A stretch of 27,833 nucleotides of DNA from JAJFUG01 sp964386505 (GTDB lineage: Bacteria > Gemmatimonadota > Glassbacteria > GWA2-58-10). The DNA lies in the NCBI GenBank assembly GCA_964386505.1, contig CAYLSM010000038.1, positions 1-27,833 of the forward strand. Direction: 5' to 3'. The notes under the pieces are model-generated. The model was not told the DNA's origin. It did no database searches and saw only the letters and a list, made by a program, of their open reading frames with translations. The number at the start of each line of letters is the position of its first letter. Position 1 is the stretch's first letter. Below are positions 1-7,772 of the stretch, piece by piece. Both the position numbers and the translations under genes were made by a program.

Positions 1-970
1 TCTGCACAGCCTTGTGGTTGCGGAATAACCCCGGCTTGGCCTTGAATTTAGGTGTATCCTGGATGATCACATCCAGCATTTCGTCCAGACGGTTGTCCAG
101 GCGCACGATGTCGCCGGTCTCCAGACCCAGGATGTCGCGCAGCGAGAGCTTGGTGCTGCCCAGGGTCACCTTGAGCGGTATCTCGGCCGAGCGCAGCTTG
201 TGCTGCACGATGCCCTCATCGTGCCGCGTCGACTTCTTCTGGGTGTGCGCGATCTGGTGCTGGGCGCTCAGCTTGGGCATCACGTCCTCGAGCACGAAGT
301 ACGGGAAGCACAGGTTGAGCAGGCTGGAAAAATCCTGGATCTTAACCTCGAACGAGATCATGATCGCCGTTTCGCCCGGCGGGCTGATCTGGATGAGCTG
401 GGGGTTGGTTTCGAAGTCTTTCAGCTCGAGGGTCAGGGGGGTGATGTTCTGCCAGGCGCGGACCAACTGGTCCAGAGCGTTGTCCACGATCTTTTTCATC
501 ACGTTCTGCTCGATGATCGTGATCTCGCGCGCCTCCTGTGTCACTCCGCCCTCACCGCCGAACGAGCGGTCGATAATGTAGAGCACGAGCTGCGGGCTGA
601 TCTCAAGGATGGCGTCGCCCTCCAGCTCGCGGATGTTGAAGATGTACACCGCGCTGGGGTCGGCCATCGACATGATGAACTCGGAGTAGGTGAGCTGGTC
701 CACCGAGGTCAGGTCGATGTCCACCAGGCTGCGCAGCCGCGTGGAAAGGTGCGTGGCGAAACCGCGGGCAAAGGCCTCATGGATGGTTTGGATGGTCCGG
801 AGCTGGTCTTTCGAGACCCGGTTCGGGTGCTTGAAATCGTAAAGACTGACCAGCTTGTCCTTCTGCTCCTCCGCGCCACCGGACTCCTGCGGGCCTATCT
901 GCGGCCCGGCGCTGACTGACTCGCCGGACAACAGGGCATCGATCTCTTCCTGCGACAGAATCTTGCTCAT
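1..970 (-). CDS. fliM: Flagellar motor switch protein FliM (3' end cut by window edge)
   Basis: FliM is part of the cytoplasmic C-ring. It binds phospho-CheY and sets the direction of motor rotation. I translated this strand by hand from the ATG at 970-968. The N-terminus begins MSKILSQEEIDALLSGES, carrying the EIDALL segment (residues 9-14) that is the CheY-P binding site in the family. The middle domain follows, with a GEGG-type segment near residue 140, and then a SpoA-like C-terminal region. About 323 residues are visible against a family length of roughly 330-350, so only the extreme C-terminus lies outside. The start is 18 bp past the fliL stop, which fits translational coupling; the ribosome-binding site is weak (ACAGG). 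It is the last visible gene of the flbD-motA-motB-fliL unit, and fliN or fliY would be expected beyond the edge. The family call is secure. Confidence 0.95.
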   Translation of the reverse strand, partial: MSKILSQEEIDALLSGESVSAGPQIGPQESGGAEEQKDKLVSLYDFKHPNRVSKDQLRTIQTIHEAFARGFATHLSTRLRSLVDIDLTSVDQLTYSEFIMSMADPSAVYIFNIRELEGDAILEISPQLVLYIIDRSFGGEGGVTQEAREITIIEQNVMKKIVDNALDQLVRAWQNITPLTLELKDFETNPQLIQISPPGETAIMISFEVKIQDFSSLLNLCFPYFVLEDVMPKLSAQHQIAHTQKKSTRHDEGIVQHKLRSAEIPLKVTLGSTKLSLRDILGLETGDIVRLDNRLDEMLDVIIQDTPKFKAKPGLFRNHKAVQ

Positions 971-988
971 GGCATCAGGCCTGTCGGG

Positions 989-1564
989 TTACTGGATGAT
1001 GTACTTGGAGAACACCACTCTGGGCACCTCCACGTTCTTGAGCGAGGCGCCGAAATTGTTCTTGAGCACCGCGTTGACCTTTTCCCTGATCTCGTCGCGA
1101 AGCACTGTCTGATCGCGGTAATCGACCAGCTCGTCAATCCGCTTGCGGCTGATCTGCTCGATTATCACCGCGCGGATCTCCGGCTCGAGCTTCTTGATCG
1201 GCTCCTCCAGCTCTGTGGGGATATAGAGCACCACCGAGACGCTGAGGTAGCGCTGGCCCTGACTCTCGGCCGGGTTGACTATGACATCGTCCACCGGCAG
1301 AGGGGTGTACTTGGTCAGATCGATCTCACCCTCGATCTTGGGGGCGCCCGGCTGCTGCTCTTTCTTCTTCTCTTCCACCTTCGGCTTGGCCGCGGGCAGA
1401 TGGGGCTTGATGAAACTGGTGACGATGTAGTAGGCGAACACCGCCTGCACCATCACCAGCGGCAGACCGATCAGGACCAGGGTCTTGAACGACAGTTTGC
1501 CTTTAGATGAGGCTGCCCCTGCACCACCCTCGGGTTCCTGGGCTTCCTGAGGTTCATCCGCCAT
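989..1564 (-). CDS. fliL: Flagellar basal body-associated protein FliL
   Basis: FliL is a single-pass inner-membrane protein around the basal body. It associates with the MotA/MotB stators and supports torque at high load. The 191-residue protein has an acidic, low-complexity cytoplasmic N-terminus (residues 1-22) and one hydrophobic segment at about 28-49. A charged Lys/Glu linker leads into a periplasmic stomatin-like domain, with the family-typical pattern of a conserved strand (YLSVSVVLYIP), a helix rich in Arg and Glu, and a C-terminal VVFSKYIIQ. Length and layout are normal for FliL. It lies 47 bp after motB and 18 bp before fliM, between its functional partners the stator and the switch. 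Confidence 0.93.
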   Translation of the reverse strand: MADEPQEAQEPEGGAGAASSKGKLSFKTLVLIGLPLVMVQAVFAYYIVTSFIKPHLPAAKPKVEEKKKEQQPGAPKIEGEIDLTKYTPLPVDDVIVNPAESQGQRYLSVSVVLYIPTELEEPIKKLEPEIRAVIIEQISRKRIDELVDYRDQTVLRDEIREKVNAVLKNNFGASLKNVEVPRVVFSKYIIQ

Positions 1565-1611
1565 TTCTGCTCACTCCCGTTTTAATACGCCGGCTACCGG
1601 CCGGCGGACAG

Positions 1612-2328
1612 TCATTTGAATGGATCGGGATCGTCTTTCTTGTACTCCATCATGATCTCGATGCGCCGGTTTTTCGCACGCCCTTCCTCGGTCGCGTTGT
1701 CGGCCACGGGATGGAACTCGCCGTAGGAGACCGGGACCAGGCGGCTGGGGTGGATCTTGGCGTACTGTATGCCGAAATTGACCACGCTCAGGGCGCGGTT
1801 GAAAGCCAGGTCCCAGTTCGAGTCCAGGTTCACGCTGCCGTCAGCCACCGGAACATTGTCGGTGTGCCCCTCCACCCGGATGATGTTGGGCCAGCCCTGG
1901 CAGATTGCGAACACCTGTTCCAGCACCTTGAACGATTCGGGCTTCAGCTCGGCGCTGCCCAGATCGAACAGCAGCGGGGCGGCCACCGACAGGGCCACGC
2001 CTTTGTCCGAGATCACAACCTTGACATCATCGCCCAGGTGTTCCGACTTGATGAAATCCTGCATGTTCGAGACGGCCTTGTCGATGATCGAGCGCTGCAC
2101 GTTCTTCAACGTGGGCATCACCACGTTCTGCAGCTTGACTATCGACGGGTCGGCGCTCATCACGCCGAACGCCCCGCGCAGGCTGCCCGCGCCGGCGTAA
2201 AAATCGTTCTCCTTGATCGAACTCATCGAGACGATAAGCACGAAGAAGCACAGCAGCAGCGACATCAGGTCACTGTAGGTCGTCATCCAGGGCGGCGCCC
2301 CTTCCGGACAATCACAGCTTTTTGCCAT
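1612..2328 (-). CDS. motB: Flagellar motor stator protein MotB
   Basis: MotB is the peptidoglycan-anchoring stator subunit that forms the ion channel with MotA. The 238-residue protein starts with a short cytoplasmic segment containing two Cys (C5, C7). One transmembrane helix follows at about 20-38, preceded by PPWMTTYSD. Asp20 sits where the family has its essential ion-binding aspartate. A plug/linker region leads to the OmpA-like peptidoglycan-binding domain at about 110-230, with GHTDNVP (154-160), NWDLAFNRA (171-179) and the NRRIEI signature (220-225). It begins 21 bp after the motA stop. The sequence does not decide between H+ and Na+ as coupling ion. It is somewhat shorter than E. coli MotB (about 308 aa) because the N-terminal region is compact. 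Confidence 0.94.
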   Translation of the reverse strand: MAKSCDCPEGAPPWMTTYSDLMSLLLCFFVLIVSMSSIKENDFYAGAGSLRGAFGVMSADPSIVKLQNVVMPTLKNVQRSIIDKAVSNMQDFIKSEHLGDDVKVVISDKGVALSVAAPLLFDLGSAELKPESFKVLEQVFAICQGWPNIIRVEGHTDNVPVADGSVNLDSNWDLAFNRALSVVNFGIQYAKIHPSRLVPVSYGEFHPVADNATEEGRAKNRRIEIMMEYKKDDPDPFK

Positions 2329-2349
2329 GTTCAGACTCCAAGGCCGGGC

Positions 2350-3117
2350 CTATTTCTCCACTATCGCCCGGCGCATCTTGGGCGAAATGAACGAGGTCAG
2401 TTTCTGTTCCACGATACGCGGGTTGTCGCCCGACTGGATCGAAAGGATACCCTCGATCATCATTTCCTTGATCAGGGTCTCTTCCTCGGAACGGCGCTTC
2501 AGCTTGTCCTTGAGCGGCAGGAACCAGCAGTTGGACATCACCGCGCCGTAGAAAGTCGTGATAAGGGCCACGGCCATGGACGGGCCGATGGTGGCCGGGT
2601 CGCTCATGGTCTGGAGCATCAGCACCAGACCGATCAGGGTGCCGATCATCCCGAACGCAGGGGCGTAGGTGGCCAGGGTGCCGCATATCGCCTGGCCCAG
2701 GCTGTGGCGCTTGGCCATGTAATCCAGCTCGGTGGTCAGGATACTGCGCATCAGCTCCGGCTCGGTGCCGTCCACGGCCAACTGGATGCCCTTGGCCAGG
2801 AACTCGTCCTCGATTTCCTCCATGTGCCGCTCCAGGGCCAGGATACCCTCGCGCCGGGCCCGCTCGGCAAATGAGACCAGGGTGGCGATTGTCTCGGTCA
2901 CGGGAGGTGTCTTGGTGAAAATTGTCTTCCGTATGACTCCCACAAAAAGCATCAGCTCGTTGATCGGGTAGCTTGTCACGGTCACGGCCAATGTCCCGCC
3001 CACGGTGCAGTAAATGGACGGAATGTCGATGAACGATGCGAGGCTTCCGCCCGAGATAACGGTCATAAGCATAACCGCCATTGTCGCGATCAATCCGATG
3101 ACTGTCGTAATGTCCAT
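2350..3117 (-). CDS. motA: Flagellar motor stator protein MotA
   Basis: MotA is the pentameric membrane subunit of the stator that pushes on FliG. The 255-residue protein has four hydrophobic segments, at about 4-22, 31-53, 145-170 and 178-201. A charged cytoplasmic loop lies between the second and third, carrying FAERARREGILALE (residues 83-96), the typical MotA/PomA loop motif. YAPAFGMIGT (151-160) contains the conserved proline of the third helix (Pro153). Length and topology match the MotA/PomA type found in flbD-motA-motB clusters. It lies 52 bp after flbD and 21 bp before motB, so the stator pair is co-transcribed. Confidence 0.95.
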   Translation of the reverse strand: MDITTVIGLIATMAVMLMTVISGGSLASFIDIPSIYCTVGGTLAVTVTSYPINELMLFVGVIRKTIFTKTPPVTETIATLVSFAERARREGILALERHMEEIEDEFLAKGIQLAVDGTEPELMRSILTTELDYMAKRHSLGQAICGTLATYAPAFGMIGTLIGLVLMLQTMSDPATIGPSMAVALITTFYGAVMSNCWFLPLKDKLKRRSEEETLIKEMMIEGILSIQSGDNPRIVEQKLTSFISPKMRRAIVEK

Positions 3118-3169
3118 GATTCTGCCTTTAACTCCGTGCGTTCGGATTCAGGGGCTTGCGATACGCCGC

Positions 3170-3406
3170 TCAGGACTCTTCCAGGGTGCCGTCTTCCAGA
3201 AGACGGGGGGGACGGTGTCCGAACAGCGGCGAAACCTGACGGTGATATTCCTTGACCTTCTCCACCACCGTGGCGAGATCATCCTGGACAATGTACTTCT
3301 TGCCGGAGGTCAGGGCGATGATGGTGTCGGGCGTAGTTTCGACATATTCGATCAGATCGGCGTTGATCACGATCTTGCCGCCGTTGAGCCTTGTCACTTC
3401 GATCAT
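3170..3406 (-). CDS. flbD: Flagellar FlbD family protein
   Basis: This is a 78-residue member of the small FlbD family (PF06289), found between flgE and motA in many flagellar clusters. It is unrelated to the NtrC-like regulator also called FlbD in Caulobacter. The N-terminus MIEVTRLNGGKIVINADLI and the following IEYVETTPDTIIALTSGKKY are the family hallmarks, and the end is acidic. Its biochemical role is not established. The conserved position suggests a part in flagellar assembly or stator function. The start is supported by a GGGGG tract four bases upstream. It is the first well-supported gene of the motor unit, downstream of the promoter at 3673-3701. Confidence 0.92.
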   Translation of the reverse strand: MIEVTRLNGGKIVINADLIEYVETTPDTIIALTSGKKYIVQDDLATVVEKVKEYHRQVSPLFGHRPPRLLEDGTLEES

Positions 3407-3430
3407 TTGTCGCCCCCGTTGCGGCGCCTT

Positions 3431-3637
3431 CTAAGTAAAATCGGCAGATTGCCCGGAAAAGTGGAACCTTATCTCGGTTTCCACCAGGCCAAACGTCCCC
3501 TCCAGGCCTGTCTCAGACTTCAGGAAAGTCGTTCCGCCCTGCTTCGATAAAGCAAGAAACATACCATCGACATCATCCGGCGCGTGATTTTCCCAAGAGG
3601 TTGCTATTCTCCTTTGGAAAGCGGGTTGTTTCACCAT
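3431..3637 (-). CDS. Doubtful 68-residue ORF in the flbD leader
   Basis: I do not recognise this 68-codon ORF. Its ATG has a modest AGGAT ribosome-binding site five bases upstream. It starts about 29 nt downstream of the predicted start of the flbD transcript and ends 24 bp before flbD. The predicted product has no signal peptide or membrane helix and no motif I know. Third codon positions are far less GC-rich (roughly half G or C) than in the neighbouring genes, which argues against a conserved coding sequence. It may be a small unannotated protein, a translated leader, or chance. Conservation in related clusters would be needed to accept it. Confidence 0.25.
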   Translation of the reverse strand: MVKQPAFQRRIATSWENHAPDDVDGMFLALSKQGGTTFLKSETGLEGTFGLVETEIRFHFSGQSADFT

Positions 3638-3672
3638 AACATCCTGAATAACAATTGTTTACCCAATTAGAA

Positions 3673-3701
3673 AATATAAGCAGAGGCACCGGCAAAAGCA
3701 A
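3673..3701 (-). promoter_or_regulatory. Predicted sigma-70 promoter of the flbD-motA-motB-fliL-fliM unit
   Basis: On the minus strand, TTGCTT (3701-3696) and TATATT (3678-3673) are separated by exactly 17 bp. The -10 box matches 5 of 6 consensus bases and the -35 matches 3 of 6. It lies in the only AT-rich stretch between the flgE terminator and flbD, where a promoter is required if that terminator works. Confidence 0.45.
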
Positions 3702-3761
3702 GCCATATGCGGCAGGCAGGAATATCTGCACCCCGGGGTGGAGTCTTTTTCCAAGTGCGGG

Positions 3762-3799
3762 GAAAACAAAGGGGGGGCGCGATCGGATCGCGTCCCCCC
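3762..3799 (-). terminator. Intrinsic terminator after flgE
   Basis: The hairpin at 3771-3799 has two 14-base arms around a very short loop: a CGCGATC/GATCGCG core plus a run of G-C pairs. On the minus strand it is followed directly by TTTGTTTT (3769-3762). It begins about 30 bp past the flgE stop. The U-tract exists only in the minus direction. It separates the hook genes from the motor genes. Confidence 0.88.
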
Positions 3800-3829
3800 A
3801 TTCATCAGGCGCTCAACCGCTCAGGCGGC

Positions 3830-6800
3830 TTAGCGGGTAAGGTTCACCACCTCCTGCAGCAGCGTGTCGGTGGAGGTGATCACCCGGGCGTTGGCCTGGA
3901 AAGCGCGCTGCGTGGTGATCATGTTGGCGAACTCGGCCGAGGTGTCCACATTGGAGCTTTCCAGGAACCCGCTGGAGATGGTGCCCTGGATGTTGGTCTG
4001 GGCCTCACCGATCAGCGCGGTGCCCGAGTTGGCCGATTCCTGGTAGTTGTTGTTGCCCTCCTTGATCAGACCGCCTGGGTTGTTGAAGCTGCCGAGGACG
4101 ATCTTACCGAGGGTTTTGGTGACACCGTTGGAGAAGACGCCGGTGATCTGGCCGCCCTCGTCGATTTCGAGCGAACTGAGCTTGCCGGAAGCGAAACCGT
4201 CCTGGCTGGCTATGATCGCGGTCGAGGATCCGCGGAACTGCGTCAGGCCGTCGAACCCGCCGATCGTGCCCATGTCCAGGGAAACCTCGACCCGGTCGGC
4301 GCCGTTGTTGGGGTCGAAACCGAACGTGGCGCTGCGGTCACGCACCGAGAAGCCCTGCAGGCTGCCGTCCGGGTTGAATGTCACAGTGCCCTGGTTGCCG
4401 GTGAACGAGGTCTCGTTCCCGGTCAGTTTGACTTCCCAGTTCCACTGCCCCGGAACATCGGTCACGATGGCGTTGGAGCCCTGCTGCAGGGTGCGGAAAC
4501 TCTCCGCCAGGCGGAACGGGTAGCTGGGCGTGGTCTCGCGCGGATTGTCCGGGTTGTCCTCGAAAGTGATATTGATCGCGGTGAGGGACGAGCCGGCCGT
4601 GTCATCGGTCAGTACGATCTGGCCGCGGGAGTTGATCGAGGCCGTGGCCCCGCTCCCGTCGCCACCCGACAGCTTGGATTCGTAAAGAATGTTGATCTCA
4701 TCCAGCAGGCCCTGCACCGAGGTCGGATTGACCCCACCCTCGATAGTCACCGTGCGGTTGACCGGCAGACCCTGGGCGTTGGTGCCGGTGATACGGATCA
4801 TGTCGCCGGCCCGCGGCTTAGAGTCGCCCTTGACCGGGTTTTCAGGATCGGTGCTGTTGACGCTCCACAGATCGGTGATCGCGCTCGTGACAGTCGAGGG
4901 GTCCACGGCCTGCAGATCGTTCGGGCCTGCATTCGGGTCCTGGCTGGAAATCATCAGCGGATAGGCGGTGGAAATCAACTTGTTCTCGACCGCCGCCAGT
5001 TCCTGGGTGCTCTTGTTGAATGTGACCACCATGTTGTGGTTCTCACCGAACGAATCGAAGACCGTGATCGAGGCGATATGGCTGCCGGCATCGCGGCCTT
5101 CCTGGGTCAGCGAGAAAGCGGACAGGGCGATGGAGCTGGTGGCGTTACCGTTGTTCGAGATGTTGTTGTAGTCGTTCTCGTTTCCGGGAATTCCGTCCAG
5201 GGCCAGCTCGTTCTGATCGTTGAATCCCAGGGCGTCGAAAATGTCGGTGCCGCCTACCGGCACGGCCTGGGTGCCGCGCAGGATGGACAACTGGGCCGCG
5301 GGGCGGTTGGTGAGGAACTTGACCGCAGCCGCGCCCTGGCTGAAATCGACAGTGGCGGTCACCTCGCCGCTCAGGTCGGCGTTGGAGTTGATCGCCGCGT
5401 TCAGGCCGGCCACCAGGGACTCAACATCCGAATAGACCGCCGGAGCGAGCGCAACGGTGCGGGCCGGATCATCGTTGACCTGGATACGGAACTGGTTGGT
5501 CGATTTCAGGGTAGTCAGGTTGAGTCCGCCCTGGCCGACGCCTGCGCCTGACTGACCACTGGTGAACCCGAGGTCTGTCACCGTGGTCTGATCGCCGTTG
5601 GGCAAGGCTTTGACGGTTACAAAATCACTGGGGCTGGTGGTGGTGAAACGGATACCGCCGTCCGTGGTGGCCACAGCGGCCACGGTTCCGGCCAGTTCCA
5701 GATCGTTGTTGATACCGCGGTTGATCGCGTCCACCACTTCACTCAGGTTCTCATAGATACCGTCGCCGTTCGGGTCGGCGGCGATGGTGATAACGTTGTC
5801 ACGGCCGCTGTCCACTCCGCCCACCGCAATGGACATCTGACGCGGGAACTGGGTCCCCTGGACATCCGCGGTGAAGCGGAAACCACCCGTCTGGGTGGCG
5901 CTGTCGTAGGGTGTGATGTTCAGCACAGTGCCGGAGATAGTGGCTGTGGACTCGGGCAGGAACGAATCCTGAATCGTGTTGCCCAGCACCGAGGCGGGAT
6001 TGGCGTCCTCCTCGAAGGCCAGCGAGACTGAGGTCTGGCTGGCGCCGGCGGAATCATCCACCAGGATTATATTGCCGTTGGGGTCGATCGAGGCGGTCAC
6101 ACCGGAGAAGGCGTTGTTCACAACGTTGACCAGGCTGGCCAGCGTGGTCCCGTCGCGCGACACGGTGGAGCCGTCCGACAGAAGCTCGGTGCCGGTGCCG
6201 TAGCGGAACACCGCCGAAACGATGGTGCCGTCCGGGTTGGTGCCGTTGATCTTGATCCGGTCACCCTCGTCCAACCGGCTGATAGTCTGTGACAGGTCAT
6301 TGATGTCGGTCACGCCGCTGGCCACCTGACCGGTGGCGCGGATGGTGAATGGTACGGCGGTGGTCAGGGTCTTGGCCAGCACGCCGGAGTCGGCGTCCAG
6401 GTTATCCTTGAACCCGACTGTCGAGGAATATTTTGCCGGCGTGGTCAGACCCAGTGGCACGACGATGTCCTCGACCGGGGCGCCGGATGGGATCACGCCG
6501 CCGGTGTTGGCCAGGCGGCCCTGGACCACGTAGCCGGTGCTGTTCTGCACCAGCGCGCCGTTACCGTCGAACTGGAACGCGCCGGCACGTGTGTATAGTC
6601 TGCGCTGGCCGTCACGCACCACGAAGAACCCGTCGCCCTGGATCGCCAGGTCGGTGGTCACGCCGGTGGCTTCGAGCGTGCCCTGGCCGAACAGGTTGTC
6701 GATGCTGGAGACGCCCACGCCCAGGCCGTAGGCCACCGGGTTGATGCCGCCCACCGAACCCTCGATGGGACGCTTGGCCTCGGAGATGGTCTGTACGAGG

Positions 6801-6937
6801 AACTCGTTGAAATTCGCCCGCGAGGACTTGAAGCCCACGGTGTTGACATTGGCGATGTTGTTGCCGATCACGCTCAGCCTGACGCTGTTGGCCTGGAGAC
6901 CGGAAACGCCCGTGTATAACGTACTCTGCAAACTCAT
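3830..6937 (-). CDS. flgE: Flagellar hook protein FlgE, very large form
   Basis: FlgE polymerises into the flagellar hook, the flexible joint outside the outer membrane. The 1035-residue protein has the rod/hook N-terminal motif (SGLQANSVRLSVIGNNIANVNT begins near residue 12, cut here for length to its key residues N26-N32). The first D1 part follows, with LAIQGDGFFVV (97-107), and the typical C-terminal helix is SAEFANMITTQRAFQANAR (1000-1018). Most FlgE proteins have about 400-700 residues. The extra length lies between residues 200 and 800 and contains repeated modules (see findings). A FlgE D2-like region is near 810-950. A GGAGGT ribosome-binding site six bases upstream supports the ATG at 6937. 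It is the last gene of the hook unit, 103 bp after flgD and followed by a strong terminator. Confidence 0.95.
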   Translation of the reverse strand: MSLQSTLYTGVSGLQANSVRLSVIGNNIANVNTVGFKSSRANFNEFLVQTISEAKRPIEGSVGGINPVAYGLGVGVSSIDNLFGQGTLEATGVTTDLAIQGDGFFVVRDGQRRLYTRAGAFQFDGNGALVQNSTGYVVQGRLANTGGVIPSGAPVEDIVVPLGLTTPAKYSSTVGFKDNLDADSGVLAKTLTTAVPFTIRATGQVASGVTDINDLSQTISRLDEGDRIKINGTNPDGTIVSAVFRYGTGTELLSDGSTVSRDGTTLASLVNVVNNAFSGVTASIDPNGNIILVDDSAGASQTSVSLAFEEDANPASVLGNTIQDSFLPESTATISGTVLNITPYDSATQTGGFRFTADVQGTQFPRQMSIAVGGVDSGRDNVITIAADPNGDGIYENLSEVVDAINRGINNDLELAGTVAAVATTDGGIRFTTTSPSDFVTVKALPNGDQTTVTDLGFTSGQSGAGVGQGGLNLTTLKSTNQFRIQVNDDPARTVALAPAVYSDVESLVAGLNAAINSNADLSGEVTATVDFSQGAAAVKFLTNRPAAQLSILRGTQAVPVGGTDIFDALGFNDQNELALDGIPGNENDYNNISNNGNATSSIALSAFSLTQEGRDAGSHIASITVFDSFGENHNMVVTFNKSTQELAAVENKLISTAYPLMISSQDPNAGPNDLQAVDPSTVTSAITDLWSVNSTDPENPVKGDSKPRAGDMIRITGTNAQGLPVNRTVTIEGGVNPTSVQGLLDEINILYESKLSGGDGSGATASINSRGQIVLTDDTAGSSLTAINITFEDNPDNPRETTPSYPFRLAESFRTLQQGSNAIVTDVPGQWNWEVKLTGNETSFTGNQGTVTFNPDGSLQGFSVRDRSATFGFDPNNGADRVEVSLDMGTIGGFDGLTQFRGSSTAIIASQDGFASGKLSSLEIDEGGQITGVFSNGVTKTLGKIVLGSFNNPGGLIKEGNNNYQESANSGTALIGEAQTNIQGTISSGFLESSNVDTSAEFANMITTQRAFQANARVITSTDTLLQEVVNLTR

Positions 6938-7040
6938 CTTTCGACCTCCGTGTCACTTGGGCGCTGCCGCGTCTCAGGCGGCGGCCCGGGGTTGATTTAT
7001 ATTGAACGTTACAAGTTTGCTTTCAAATCCGCAGTCAGTT

Positions 7041-7745
7041 TTATTCCGCCGCGTCCGTGTCCAGCACGTCGAACACGTTTTCAAGCGAGACCATCTTCTC
7101 ACCCAGCATCAGGTAGGGCTGATTTTCCACATAACGCACGCCGGTCACCCGCCCGGACATGAAAGTCGTGGCCTCGATACTCTGGCCCTCGGAATCCGTG
7201 GCCTCGATCTTTACATAGTAGATACCCGAGTTGCAGGTGTCACCCGCGTCGCTCTTGCCGTCCCAGGTGATCTCGGAGCCGCCCGAGGGCTGGCCGCCCA
7301 ATTCGATGGTGCGCACATCGGCGCCGGAGCTGTCGGTTATGTGCACTGTGGTTTCGGTGCTGGTGCTATCGAGATGGAACTGGATCGGGGTTTCATTCTC
7401 GCCGTCGAACAACACCTGGTCGCCCACGGCGTTGATTTCCCTTCCGATGAAACCGGCGGCGACACTGTTGTTGATGAACTTGCCGAGCGCGGTGGTGCTT
7501 TCCAGGTTCTTGGTCAGCGTGTCGTTCATCTCGGTGAGCTGCTCCAGGCTGGAGAACTGGGCCAGTTGGGCCGAAAATTCCTGGTTGTCGGCCGGGTTCA
7601 TCGGGTCCTGGTTCTGGAGCTGGACAACAAGCAGCTTGAGGAAATCGTCCTTGGTCGTGGTGCCCTGGTTCTCGATATCCTCGACCCCACTCTTGGTTTT
7701 GGCCCACTCGGGCAGCGTGTTCTGAGTGTCACTGACCTGCATCAT
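7041..7745 (-). CDS. flgD: Flagellar hook assembly (cap) protein FlgD
   Basis: FlgD forms the temporary cap under which FlgE subunits assemble into the hook. The 234-residue protein has the conserved N-terminal block FLKLLVVQLQNQDPMNP (35-51) followed by QFSSLEQL (63-70), both diagnostic of FlgD. A C-terminal FlgD Ig-like/tudor region follows (ITWDGKSDAGDTCNSGIYYV around residue 160, then a short strand-rich end). Length is normal. The first of two adjacent ATGs is chosen because GGAG lies nine bases upstream; starting one codon later would remove only one Met. It begins 27 bp after the fliK stop, in the order fliK-flgD-flgE common to many flagellar clusters. Confidence 0.95.
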   Translation of the reverse strand: MMQVSDTQNTLPEWAKTKSGVEDIENQGTTTKDDFLKLLVVQLQNQDPMNPADNQEFSAQLAQFSSLEQLTEMNDTLTKNLESTTALGKFINNSVAAGFIGREINAVGDQVLFDGENETPIQFHLDSTSTETTVHITDSSGADVRTIELGGQPSGGSEITWDGKSDAGDTCNSGIYYVKIEATDSEGQSIEATTFMSGRVTGVRYVENQPYLMLGEKMVSLENVFDVLDTDAAE

Positions 7746-7772
7746 GGCAAGTTCTCCTTCCGGGGGTGGCGT

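Noticed and set aside
3688..3711. Second sigma-54-like sequence (TGGC then TTGC) upstream of flbD on the minus strand
   Set aside because: Only 9 bases separate GG from GC, and sigma-54 requires 10. The same bases are better explained as part of the sigma-70-like promoter.
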